A stretch of 58,347 nucleotides of DNA from CAZGAQ01 sp964523405 (GTDB lineage Bacteria; Planctomycetota; Phycisphaerae; UBA1845; Fen-1342), in assembly GCA_964523405.1 (NCBI GenBank), contig CAZGAQ010000036.1, positions 1 to 58,347 of the forward strand, given 5' to 3'. A program made the translations under genes and the position numbers. Numbering within the stretch: position 1 is the first letter of the stretch; every line of letters starts with the position of its first letter. The notes under the pieces were generated by a model. It saw nothing but the letters and a program-made list of their open reading frames with translations. It was not told where the DNA came from and did no database searches. Below, one piece after another: positions 1-7,987 of this stretch.

Positions 1-1
1 C

Positions 2-949
2 TCCTCCATGCCCACGCTGCTGGGCGAGAAAATCGTGCTGCGCATCCTCGACAAGACGAATCTCAACGTCGCGCTCGAGAAACTCGGCGTCGGCACGCAC
101 CAGCTCGCCGCGTTCCGCCGCATCTTCTCGCGCCCGCACGGCATCGTCCTGGTCACCGGCCCCACCGGCAGCGGCAAGACCACCACTCTCTACTCCGTGC
201 TCGACCTGCTCGCCTCGCCCGAGAAGAACCTGGTCACCATCGAGGACCCCGTCGAGTACCAGCTCGACGGCATCAATCAGATCCAGGTCAACGAGGTCAT
301 CGGCATGACCTTCGCCCGGGCCCTGCGCTCCATCCTGCGCCAGGACCCCGACGTCATCATGGTCGGCGAAATCCGCGATGAGGACACCGCCCGCGTCGCC
401 ATCCAGGCCGCCCTCACCGGCCACCTCGTCCTCTCCACCCTGCACACGAACAACGCCCCCGGCGCCTTCATCCGCCTCGCGGACATGGGTGTCGAACGCT
501 ACCTGCTCGCCTCCGCCTTCAACGGCGTCATCGCCCAGCGCCTCGCCCGCACCATCTGCCCCTTCTGCCGCACGTCGTACTTCCCGCCCGACAGCGCCCT
601 GGTCGACGCCGGCTGGCTCGGCGACACCAGCCGCGTGTTCTTCAAGGGCGAGGGCTGCAAGCAGTGCCACGACAGCGGCTTCCGCGGCCGGGCCGGCATC
701 TACGAAGTCTTGGAAGTCACCGAGGAAGTGCGGCTGTGCCTGCACCGCGCCGATGACGAGGAACAGATCAAGGCCGTGGCGCGCCGCCACGGCTGGCGCA
801 CCCTGCGCGAGGAGGGCCTGCGCCTCGTCGAGGAAGGCCATTCGACCCTCGAAGAGGTGCTGCGCGTCACGCACGCCGAAACCGAGGCCCGTACCCGCGC
901 GGAGACCAAACCCGTGCCACGACCGGCGGCCGCCACCGCGGATAATTGA
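2..949 (+). CDS. gspE: GspE/PilB-type secretion ATPase, 3' part
   Basis: This is the C-terminal part of the hexameric cytoplasmic ATPase that powers pseudopilus or pilus assembly in type II secretion and type IV pilus systems. The frame is open to the window edge and the first residues (SSMPTLLGEKIVLRILD) match the internal region before the Walker A box, so the true start lies upstream. Counting from the Met at position 8, Walker A GPTGSGKTT is at residues 51-59, followed by the Asp box, Walker B with GEIRD, and the His box. A CPFC...GCKQCH tetracysteine zinc motif, typical of GspE/PilB, is seen further on. The tail after the family core is low-complexity Pro/Thr/Ala. It is followed after 8 bases by the platform-protein gene. 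Family assignment is firm; the choice between T2SS and T4P is not. Confidence 0.95.
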   Translation, partial: SSMPTLLGEKIVLRILDKTNLNVALEKLGVGTHQLAAFRRIFSRPHGIVLVTGPTGSGKTTTLYSVLDLLASPEKNLVTIEDPVEYQLDGINQIQVNEVIGMTFARALRSILRQDPDVIMVGEIRDEDTARVAIQAALTGHLVLSTLHTNNAPGAFIRLADMGVERYLLASAFNGVIAQRLARTICPFCRTSYFPPDSALVDAGWLGDTSRVFFKGEGCKQCHDSGFRGRAGIYEVLEVTEEVRLCLHRADDEEQIKAVARRHGWRTLREEGLRLVEEGHSTLEEVLRVTHAETEARTRAETKPVPRPAAATADN

Positions 950-957
950 GGTGCCCC

Positions 958-2175
958 ATGCAGTTCGCCTTTGAAGCCATGCGCCCGGACGGCACAACGG
1001 TCGTCGACCGGATCGAAGCCGGCGCCCGCACCGCCGCCGCCGAGCAACTGCGCGAGCAGGGCTTCATCGTCCTGCGCCTCGACGAGCGCAGCGACGTCGC
1101 CGCCGCTGGCACCGCCGCCCGCCGCACCCTGCAGAGCCGCAGCATCTCGCCCCGCGACCTGATCCTGCTGACCCGGCAAATGAAGATGCTCCTGGAGGCC
1201 GGCGCCCCCCTCGTGCCCGCCCTCCTCGCCACCGAGACCCAAACCGTCAAGCCCCTCATGCGCGAACTCCTCGCCCGCGTCCGCACACGCGTCGAGGAAG
1301 GCGCCAGCCTCGCCGTCGCGCTGGAACCCGAGGCCGCCTACTTCGACCCCGTCTTCCGCACCATGATCGGCGCCGGCGAGGCCACCGCCACCCTCCCCGC
1401 CGTGTTCGGCCGACTGTGCGGCCTGGCCCAGCAGCAGCAGCAAACCCGCAAACAGGTGGTCGGCGCCCTCGTCTATCCGTCCGTGCTTTCCATCCTGCTG
1501 ACCGGCGTCGTCGCGGTCCTGCTGTTCTTCGTCGTGCCGCGCTTCCGCATGCTGTTCCTGAACCTGCGCTCGCCCCTGCCCGCCACCACCAAGCTGCTGT
1601 TCGCGGCCTCGGAAGGGTTCAAAGCGTACTGGCCGTACGCGGCCGCCGCTTTCGTCGCCGCACTCGTCGCGCTCGTACTGCTGGTGCGGCTGCCGGCCAC
1701 CCGCATCTGGTGGGACCACTTCATTCTCAACGTCCCGGTGGTGGGCCGCGTCGTCGCGCGCTTGATCTTCGCCCGCGTAGTGCGCGTCTGGGCCGCCATG
1801 CTGCGCTGCCACGTCCCGCTGCTGGAAACGATCCGTCAGTCACGCGAGGCCATCCGCAATGCCGCGTTCCTGAAACTCGTCGCCGAGGTCGAAGAGGCGG
1901 TCGCCTCCGGCGGACGCGTCGCCCAGGCCCTCGAAGCCGCCCGGATCGCCGATCCGATCATTGTGTCCGCCGTACGCACCGGCGAAGAGAACGGCCGGCT
2001 GAGCGAGTCCATCGACTTCGTCTCCGGCTGGGTCGATGAGGACAACGCCAACCTGATTCAGCAACTCACGCGCCTGGCCGAGCCGATCCTGCTGGCCGTC
2101 ATGGGCCTCGTGGTCGGCTTTGTCGCCTTGGCGCTATTCGTGCCGCTGTTCGATCTGGCCACGGCGGCGGGATGA
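958..2175 (+). CDS. gspF: GspF/PilC inner-membrane platform protein
   Basis: The protein (405 aa) is the polytopic platform that couples the GspE/PilB ATPase to pilin polymerisation. It has the usual two GspF domains, roughly residues 65-190 and 270-395, with hydrophobic segments near 165-195, 220-245 and 375-400. The N-terminus (MQFAFEAMRPDGTTVVD) is the standard family opening. I choose ATG 958 over an in-frame TTG at 946 because it matches this opening and is preceded by a GAGG ribosome-binding site. It follows the ATPase gene at once and precedes a PilM-like gene by 7 bases, so the set is one operon. Confidence 0.95.
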   Translation: MQFAFEAMRPDGTTVVDRIEAGARTAAAEQLREQGFIVLRLDERSDVAAAGTAARRTLQSRSISPRDLILLTRQMKMLLEAGAPLVPALLATETQTVKPLMRELLARVRTRVEEGASLAVALEPEAAYFDPVFRTMIGAGEATATLPAVFGRLCGLAQQQQQTRKQVVGALVYPSVLSILLTGVVAVLLFFVVPRFRMLFLNLRSPLPATTKLLFAASEGFKAYWPYAAAAFVAALVALVLLVRLPATRIWWDHFILNVPVVGRVVARLIFARVVRVWAAMLRCHVPLLETIRQSREAIRNAAFLKLVAEVEEAVASGGRVAQALEAARIADPIIVSAVRTGEENGRLSESIDFVSGWVDEDNANLIQQLTRLAEPILLAVMGLVVGFVALALFVPLFDLATAAG

Positions 2176-2182
2176 GGACGAC

Positions 2183-3301
2183 ATGCTCGCACTGCTGAGC
2201 TCCCGACAATCCGGTGTGACCTTCGACCTCGGCGCCGCCGGCATCCGCGCCCTGCAGTTGCGGCAGCGCAGCGCCGCACCCCAGCAGTGCGACGCCCTGC
2301 AGATCGACCGCCCGCCCACCGATGACGCCGAGAGCCCGCCCGCGCCCACCGTCGCGCCCGCCCAGCTCGCCCGCATGATCGGCCAGGGCCGCTTCCGTGG
2401 CCGCGACGTCACCCTGGTCCTGTCAACACCGGAAGTGCAGTTCTATCCCCTGCACCTGCCGGACGCGGCGCTGGCGCAACCGACCGAGCGCATCGAGCAG
2501 GCCCTGAAATGGGAAGTCAGCCAGGAAAGCCGCGCCGCCACCGAGGATCTCGAGATCCGCTTCTGGCGCCTCCCCACCGGCCGCGGCGCCACAGCCAACG
2601 TCATGGCCGTCGCGCTGCGGTCCAGTCTGGCGCTGCAATGGAGCCTCGCGCTCGCCGCGGAAGGCCTGCACCTGCGCCGCATCGACGTCTCACCCTGCGC
2701 GCTGACCCGCCTCGGCTTGCGCCGCTGTGCCGTCACGGACAGCGACCTGTGGGGCGTGCTGGATCTGGGCTTGCGCCACTCCACGTTGACGCTCGTGGTC
2801 GGCTCCGTTCCGACCTACATCCGCCCTCTGGGCACCTCCACCCACCAGTGGACGCAGCAACTGGCCCGCGCCTTCGAAGTCCCCTACGCCGTCGCCGAAC
2901 AGCTCAAACGCGAACATCGTATCGAGCTCACCAGCGACGGCGTCCGCGCCACCCCCGCCGGCGCCAACCTGCTCGACGCCACTAACCTCGCCAGCGCTCT
3001 GTCCCGCGCCCTGCGCGACCCCCTGCAAGCCCTCGGGCGCGAAGTCGGCCGCTGCTTCTCTTACCTCATGCAGAGCTTCCCCGAGCACACCGTCCAGCAC
3101 TTGTTCCTGGCCGGCGGCGGCGCCTGCCTGCGCGGCCTGGCCAGCGTGCTGCAGGCCGAGCTCGGCATCCCCGTGGGCCCCCTCGGCGCCGCGGAGGCCG
3201 ACGACACCCTGCCCTGGGCCCAGCCCCTGCTGGACGTCAAGCTGGAACCACGCTCGGCCGCCGCCGCCGGCGCCGCGCTGCTCGACCTGGAGGCGTCATG
3301 A
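2183..3301 (+). CDS. pilM: PilM-like actin-fold pilus assembly protein
   Basis: A 372-aa protein with the actin-like ATPase layout of PilM/GspL: an N-terminal FDLGAAGIRALQL strand resembling the phosphate-1 loop and a C-terminal FLAGGGACLRGLASVL segment resembling the adenosine loop. In type IV pilus systems PilM is cytoplasmic and binds the N-terminal tail of PilN. The ATG at 2183 starts 7 bases after the platform-protein stop. The gene overlaps the next one by 4 bases (ATGA), which indicates translational coupling. Family is clear from both motifs and gene order; sequence outside them is divergent. Confidence 0.85.
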   Translation: MLALLSSRQSGVTFDLGAAGIRALQLRQRSAAPQQCDALQIDRPPTDDAESPPAPTVAPAQLARMIGQGRFRGRDVTLVLSTPEVQFYPLHLPDAALAQPTERIEQALKWEVSQESRAATEDLEIRFWRLPTGRGATANVMAVALRSSLALQWSLALAAEGLHLRRIDVSPCALTRLGLRRCAVTDSDLWGVLDLGLRHSTLTLVVGSVPTYIRPLGTSTHQWTQQLARAFEVPYAVAEQLKREHRIELTSDGVRATPAGANLLDATNLASALSRALRDPLQALGREVGRCFSYLMQSFPEHTVQHLFLAGGGACLRGLASVLQAELGIPVGPLGAAEADDTLPWAQPLLDVKLEPRSAAAAGAALLDLEAS

Positions 3302-3972
3302 ACTGCTCGGTCAACCTGGTCCCGACCGCGCGCCTGCACGCCCACGCCCGCACGCGGCGACGCAACCGCTGGCTCGCCGCCTGCGCCAGCCTGGCCGTGC
3401 TCGTCGCCATCGGCTGGTCGGTTCAACATGCCGCCCAGGCCGCCTTGGCCCGCCTCGCCGAAGACGTCAGCGCCCTCGAGCTGCAGCGCTCCGAAGTGCA
3501 GCGCCGCCTCGTCAGCGCCGATGCCCAACGCACGCACCTCCTGCAACGCCTCGAGATCGTCTCCGCCGCCCGACGCCCCCAACCGTGGGCCGGCCGCCTC
3601 GTGCGGCTCACCCGCGAAGCCCCCGAAGGCGTCTTCCTCACCTCCCTCGACATCACCGCCACCGACGGTGACAACCCCGCCACCCGCAACGCCGCACCGC
3701 CACGCCCCGCGCCCGTCGCCACCGGCCGCGAAACCGGCAAACCCGCCGGCACGCCACCGACGGACACGGCGGGCAAGCCGCCCAGCCAGGCCGTCCGTGT
3801 GCTGGGCTACGCCCTGGACCACGCCGCCCTGCTGCAGTTCGTCAACACCCTGCAGCGCCTGCCCGGCTGGCAACAGGTCGAACTCGTGCGCGCCACCCAA
3901 GACCCCCTACGCGGCGGACAGGCCATCGCCTTTGAGCTCGACTGCCGCGCTCTGGAGGAGGATCCCCAATGA
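3298..3972 (+). CDS. pilN: PilN-like bitopic pilus assembly protein
   Basis: A 224-aa protein with a short N-terminal segment that reads like the PilN box (MNCSVNLVPTARL), a basic stretch, one transmembrane helix near residues 27-45, a coiled-coil-like stretch rich in Leu, Glu and Arg (about 50-85), and a periplasmic ferredoxin-like-fold domain starting near LTREAPEGVFLTSLDI. A Pro/Ala/Thr-rich linker (about 125-160) splits the domain and is longer than usual. PilN links cytoplasmic PilM to PilO. Four-base overlaps with both neighbours support co-translation. Confidence 0.8.
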   Translation: MNCSVNLVPTARLHAHARTRRRNRWLAACASLAVLVAIGWSVQHAAQAALARLAEDVSALELQRSEVQRRLVSADAQRTHLLQRLEIVSAARRPQPWAGRLVRLTREAPEGVFLTSLDITATDGDNPATRNAAPPRPAPVATGRETGKPAGTPPTDTAGKPPSQAVRVLGYALDHAALLQFVNTLQRLPGWQQVELVRATQDPLRGGQAIAFELDCRALEEDPQ

Positions 3973-4550
3973 TCCTGTGCCAGCGACCTCGCCTCTACGA
4001 TGTCGACCTGATGGGCCTCTTTGGTGCGCTGATCCTCGTGGCTGGCGGCCTGTGGCTCGCCCTCGCACCGTGGCAGCGGACCTGGAGCACCTACAAACGC
4101 CTGGCGACCGCCCGCGCCGCCGCCCAGGAGCGCGTCCACCAGGAAATCGTCAAGCTCGAACGCTTCGAGCGCGGCCTCGCCCCGCTGGAGGACACCGTCC
4201 AGACTCAGGCTACCCACGTCCCGACCGCAGATTCCTTCTCGCGTCTGCTCGGCCAGATGACCGACGTGGCCCGCGCGTCGAACCTCGAGTTGCGTAATGT
4301 CGCCCCGCAACCCGCCGTCCCCAACGGCATGTACCTCGTCAGCGATGTGCTGGTCGGCGGGCGCGGCCAGAGTCAGGACTTCATCCGCTTCCTGGACCGC
4401 CTGGCTCAGGAAAACCCGTACCAGATGCTGCGCTCCTGCTCGATTGTCCGCAGCCCCGCCGACACGCAGGCGACCTGCGAGCTGACGTACACGCTGCGGC
4501 TCTACCTGCTGCCCGGCACGCCCGCCACGCCCGACGGAGGCGGCTCATGA
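3969..4550 (+). CDS. pilO: PilO/GspM-like bitopic assembly protein
   Basis: A 193-aa protein with one transmembrane helix near residues 16-33, a coiled-coil-like stretch (about 40-75) and a C-terminal alpha/beta domain including LGQMTDVARASNLELRNV, the typical PilO/GspM opening where a residue pair probes non-catalytic pilin assembly partners. It follows PilN by overlap and precedes a PilP-like gene by overlap, matching the pilM-N-O-P order of type IV pilus operons. The assignment rests on topology, length and position more than on strong motif conservation. Confidence 0.75.
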   Translation: MILCQRPRLYDVDLMGLFGALILVAGGLWLALAPWQRTWSTYKRLATARAAAQERVHQEIVKLERFERGLAPLEDTVQTQATHVPTADSFSRLLGQMTDVARASNLELRNVAPQPAVPNGMYLVSDVLVGGRGQSQDFIRFLDRLAQENPYQMLRSCSIVRSPADTQATCELTYTLRLYLLPGTPATPDGGGS

Positions 4551-5104
4551 AACGACTGACCAAGCTACAACGCCTGCTCGCCGGGGGCCTCGTGCTCGCC
4601 CTCGGCATCTGGGCCATCGATGCGCTCACCGGCAAGTCCGGCCGTCCCGCCCACGCCCGGGCCGCGTCCGCCACCGCCGCGGCCACCGCTCCCGCGGCCG
4701 ACTGGAATGAGGTCGATGCGCTCGTCGCGCGCCTGACCCAGCAGCGCTACGTGTCCGTCATCCCCGACCTCGATCGCACCCCACGCGACCTGTTCTCTCC
4801 CTCCCCGGCCATGGAGAGCCTGCTCGCGCCCGCGCCGCCGCCGGCACCTGAACCGAACACGCCCGCCTTGGCCGAAGAGGCCGCCTCGGACTTCCAAAGC
4901 CGCCATCAACTCTCCGGTGTCGTGATCGGACGCAATCCCCTGGCCATCGTCGACGGGCGCGTCCTGCACCGCAACGGCGAACTCGACGGCTATCGCCTGG
5001 TCGAGTTGCAGCGCGACTTCGTCGTGTTCCAGGAACCGCGAACCGGCGCCCGCGCCACGCTGAAACTGGCCCCGCGCGGCACCCCATCACCCAGCGCTCC
5101 GTGA
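4547..5104 (+). CDS. PilP/GspC-like protein with HR-type domain
   Basis: A 185-aa protein with an N-terminal membrane helix (about residues 9-27), an Ala/Pro-rich linker, and a C-terminal domain from about residue 115 that reads LSGVVIGRNPLAIVDGRVL then a GY.L.EL..D.VVF pattern. That beta-rich pattern is what the homology region of GspC and PilP looks like; these proteins connect the inner-membrane platform to the outer-membrane secretin. It is the last gene overlapped in the operon; the prepilin follows after a 281-base gap. No lipobox is present, unlike classical PilP lipoproteins, so GspC is an equally good name. Confidence 0.65.
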   Translation: MKRLTKLQRLLAGGLVLALGIWAIDALTGKSGRPAHARAASATAAATAPAADWNEVDALVARLTQQRYVSVIPDLDRTPRDLFSPSPAMESLLAPAPPPAPEPNTPALAEEAASDFQSRHQLSGVVIGRNPLAIVDGRVLHRNGELDGYRLVELQRDFVVFQEPRTGARATLKLAPRGTPSPSAP

Positions 5105-5266
5105 TTTCGCCCGCCGGATCGGCAGCCGGACCACGCATTGTTGGGCGGTACCCCAAGTCGTTATCGGACAACCACCACGCCCCCCGCAGCCCCCACGTCA
5201 CTCTCCCGCTCGTCCGATATTCTCTGGCGGACCGACCCCCCACCGACTGCTGCACGAACCCTCGAA

Positions 5267-5295
5267 TTGAGTGACGCCCGCATACCTACTAAAGA
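5267..5295 (+). promoter_or_regulatory. Possible sigma-70-type promoter for the prepilin gene
   Basis: TTGAGT at 5267-5272 and TAAAGA at 5290-5295 are separated by 17 bases in the 281-base gap upstream of the prepilin gene. The -35 is good and the -10 is weak. A separate promoter would fit the need for much more pilin than assembly proteins. Confidence 0.3.
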
Positions 5296-5385
5296 ACCTG
5301 TGCGGTCGCGTCGATGCATTCCCTGTGGAAAGTCCAACCCGACGCACAGCGCGCCCGGGATGCAAGAACCTCTGAGGAGTGACTC

Positions 5386-5892
5386 ATGTCGCGGAAATTC
5401 GGAAAGAAGGTCGGGTTCTCCCTCGTGGAATTGGTCGTCGTCATCGTCATCATCGGCATCCTGGCCGCCATCGCCATTCCGCGCCTCAGCCGCGGTGCCT
5501 CCGGCGCCAGCCAGTCCGCGGTGACCGCCAATCTGGCCACCATCCGCAGCGCCATCAACCTCTACGCCGCGGAACACAAGAACGTGTTCCCGGGCCCGGA
5601 TGCGGCCGGCTTCGTCGACAAGCTCACGAAGTTCTCCGACCTCAATGGCAACGTGACCGCGACGCGCGACGCTACGCATATCTATGGCCCGTACCTGATG
5701 TCCATCCCGCCCTGCCCGGTCGGCGAGAACGCCGGCGGCGCCAAGGCCAATGAAGTGCTGGTCGTCACTTCGTCGCCCCCGACGCCCGCTCCGGGCGGCG
5801 GCCAGGGCTGGGTCTATAACCCGACCACCGGGGAGTTCCTGCCCAACACGACGCAGACGGACGAAGCGGGAAAAGCGTACAACGAGTACTAG
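5386..5892 (+). CDS. Type IV prepilin / GspG-like major pseudopilin
   Basis: A 168-aa prepilin. A short basic leader (MSRKFGKKVG) is followed by the cleavage/methylation site G-FSLVELVVVIVIIGIL, with the conserved Glu at +5 of the mature protein, and the long hydrophobic helix. The region after it (ATIRSAINLYAAEHKNVFPG) matches the N-terminal part of GspG-like major pseudopilins. It would be processed by a prepilin peptidase (not in this window) and polymerised by the machinery encoded upstream. ATG 5386 has a GAGGAG ribosome-binding site 7 bases upstream. A hairpin terminator follows at 5987. Confidence 0.92.
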   Translation: MSRKFGKKVGFSLVELVVVIVIIGILAAIAIPRLSRGASGASQSAVTANLATIRSAINLYAAEHKNVFPGPDAAGFVDKLTKFSDLNGNVTATRDATHIYGPYLMSIPPCPVGENAGGAKANEVLVVTSSPPTPAPGGGQGWVYNPTTGEFLPNTTQTDEAGKAYNEY

Positions 5893-5986
5893 AAGAGGCC
5901 GAAGCCGAAGTGGAGGCCCCGATCCTCAAGCCCTGAGGTCGCACGCGTCTCCCTCCGCCCCTCTTGTGGTACTCGCCCAATCCAAG

Positions 5987-6022
5987 CAGAGCCGGTCCCT
6001 GTGGGCCGGCTCTGTCTGTTTC
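5987..6022 (+). terminator. Hairpin terminator after the pilus operon
   Basis: CAGAGCCGG at 5987-5995 and CCGGCTCTG at 6006-6014 form a perfect 9-bp stem with a 10-base loop, followed by a T-rich run (TCTGTTTCC). It lies about 95 bases after the prepilin stop and before the next promoter-like box, so it fits a Rho-independent terminator with a weak U-tract. Confidence 0.65.
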
Positions 6023-6043
6023 CGATCACCCGGCACGCCTCGC

Positions 6044-6049
6044 TATAAT
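6044..6049 (+). promoter_or_regulatory. Perfect -10 box (TATAAT) before the secreted glycosidase-like gene
   Basis: TATAAT lies 47 bases upstream of the TTG start at 6097. No convincing -35 is visible at the usual distance. Similar TATAAT boxes followed by GC-rich sequence precede thiS (29406) and the PhnP-like gene (33317), which raises confidence that these are genuine housekeeping -10 elements. Confidence 0.5.
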
Positions 6050-6096
6050 GGCGCTGCCGTCGTGGTACGACTGCCGCGCCGGCCCGGAGGAGTAAG

Positions 6097-7794
6097 TTGA
6101 CCCGCGCAGCACGACCCGCCCACCGCCTTGTCCCGCGCGCTGGCCTCCTGCTGGCCGCCGCACTCCTGCTCCCCGGGTTCGCGCCCGCCGCCGACTCCCC
6201 CTGGCTCTATGGCATCCACTGGTATGGCGACCCCACTACCAGCACCGTCGAACAAATGACCGGCGGCAAGGGCATCTGGTCCCTCGAGATCGTCCAGACC
6301 AACAGCGACATCTGGTGGGGCGCCGCCTGGCAACGCGACAACCGCTTCAACGCCATGCGCGCCCGTGGCCACACGCTCATCTGCCGCCTCGAGCGCAACT
6401 GGGGCGAGGGCGTGCCCTTCCCGGAACACGTCGCCCCGTACCTCGTCGACGTGGCCGCGGCGGCCCAGACCCTCTCCGGAACCTGCCACATCTGGCAAAT
6501 CGCCAATGAGATGAATCTCTACAGCGAGTGGGGTGGCAACGAGCTGACCCCCGCCGTGTACGCCGATCTCTACAAGCAGATCCGTGCCGCGATCAAGTCC
6601 GTCCCCAGCTCCCTCGGTGAACAAGTCGTCCTCGTCGGTCCGGTCTCGCCCGGCGACCCCGTGAGCGGCGTGCGCCACACCGGCGGCAACGAGTACCTGG
6701 CGGCCCTTTGCAGCCTCCTCACCCCCGCCGACGTCGACGGCTTCGCCTTCCACGGTTACGCCGCTCCCTGGAACAGCGTCTCCGACTCCCGCGCCGAGTT
6801 CACGGCCGGCTACCTGACCCAGCTCGCCATTCTCGACGGCCGGGGCTTCGCGGCCCACCCCGTGTACGTCACCGAGTGGAACCGCAGCACCGATCCGCTC
6901 AACGACACCAACGAGGCCGCCAGTGCCCAGTTCCTGCAGGGCGCCCTCGCCGACTTGCATTCCTGGAACGAGCTCGTCGGCGCCCACCCGATCACCAGCG
7001 CCTGCTGGTTCATCTACGCCTACGACAGTGGCACCTGGGCCAACTACTCCATCGCCTATCTGCACGGCCTCGGCCCAAGCGGTCCGGCCAACGACCTCTG
7101 GGACGCCCTGCAGTTCGCCTGCACGCAGGACTATCCTGCCGGCTGCCCCACGGCCCTCACGCCGCGCCTCACCGATGGCCAGCCCGCTGGCACCAACGTC
7201 GCGACCAGCGCCACCGCCACCACCGACTCCGGCAACGGCCAACTCGCCATCGACGGCAGCGTCTCCGTCGGGAGTAAGTGGACCAGCGCCGGCAATCCGC
7301 CCCCGCACTGGCTGCAACTCGACCTCGGCGCCCTGCGGCAGGTTACCGGCTATGTCGTCCGCCACGTCGGCGCCGCCGGCGAAGCAACGTATTACAACAC
7401 CACGGCCTGGCAGATCCGCACCGCCCCGACCGCGACCGGCCCCTGGGAAATCGACGGCACCGTCTACAACGCGACCGCCGAGAACGCCACCCCCCGCCGC
7501 TATGCCACTCCGCGTCCCCTCCGCTACGTGCGCCTCTACATCACCGATCCCGGTATAGACGACTACGCCCGCATCCCCGAGTTCGAGGTCTACGCCGTCC
7601 CCCTGCCCGGTGACTACAACAACGACGGAATGGTGAGCTGGGCCGACATCCCCAACTTCATCTACTGCCTGAAGGGCCCCGGCCGCACGTACGCCAGCAC
7701 GCACAATTGCGTGCGCGGCGACGCCGACGGCGACCTCGACGTCGACCTCGCCGACTTCGTCAACCTCCAGATCAACTACGTCAGCAGCAATTGA
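6097..7794 (+). CDS. Secreted glycoside-hydrolase-like protein with discoidin and dockerin-type domains
   Basis: A 565-aa exported protein. Residues 1-31 are a signal peptide (basic start, then LLLAAALLLPGFAPAA). Residues about 35-350 look like a clan GH-A TIM barrel: IANEMN puts a Glu at 138 after strand 4, the usual acid/base position, and VYVTEWNR puts a Glu at 260 as the likely nucleophile. Residues about 365-505 form a discoidin (F5/8 type C) carbohydrate-binding domain (WLQLDLG, ending RIPEFEVYAV). Residues about 507-565 carry two D-rich dockerin-like calcium loops (GDYNNDGMVSWADI and GDADGDLDVDLADF). The TTG start is chosen for its GGAGG site and because it yields the signal peptide. 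Substrate is unknown. In planctomycetes such C-terminal repeats are common on surface proteins without a cellulosome. Confidence 0.8.
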   Translation: MTRAARPAHRLVPRAGLLLAAALLLPGFAPAADSPWLYGIHWYGDPTTSTVEQMTGGKGIWSLEIVQTNSDIWWGAAWQRDNRFNAMRARGHTLICRLERNWGEGVPFPEHVAPYLVDVAAAAQTLSGTCHIWQIANEMNLYSEWGGNELTPAVYADLYKQIRAAIKSVPSSLGEQVVLVGPVSPGDPVSGVRHTGGNEYLAALCSLLTPADVDGFAFHGYAAPWNSVSDSRAEFTAGYLTQLAILDGRGFAAHPVYVTEWNRSTDPLNDTNEAASAQFLQGALADLHSWNELVGAHPITSACWFIYAYDSGTWANYSIAYLHGLGPSGPANDLWDALQFACTQDYPAGCPTALTPRLTDGQPAGTNVATSATATTDSGNGQLAIDGSVSVGSKWTSAGNPPPHWLQLDLGALRQVTGYVVRHVGAAGEATYYNTTAWQIRTAPTATGPWEIDGTVYNATAENATPRRYATPRPLRYVRLYITDPGIDDYARIPEFEVYAVPLPGDYNNDGMVSWADIPNFIYCLKGPGRTYASTHNCVRGDADGDLDVDLADFVNLQINYVSSN

Positions 7795-7922
7795 CCCCGC
7801 GCGTAGCGTCGGCAGCCGTTGGCAACACCGCGGCACCGGCAAAAGCGGGCCGCCCCGCGGCATCGGTGGCGTTCGGCAACGTGCTCACATCGGCGGTGGT
7901 CGGCAGTACCGCGCCTTCCAAC

Positions 7923-7957
7923 CCCTCCCCCTCGCAGGGGGAGGGCAGGGTGGGGGT
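7923..7957. repeat. C/G-rich hairpin repeat (CCCTCCC...GGGAGGG family)
   Basis: CCCTCCCCCT at 7923-7932 and AGGGGGAGGG at 7936-7945 form a perfect 10-bp stem with a 3-base loop, followed by a G-rich tail. Two related copies occur inside the helicase gene at 32286 and 32347. Here it lies between two converging genes, where it could also end transcription. Confidence 0.75.
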
Positions 7958-7987
7958 AGAGACCTTCCCCGCCGACATGCCTTCCCC

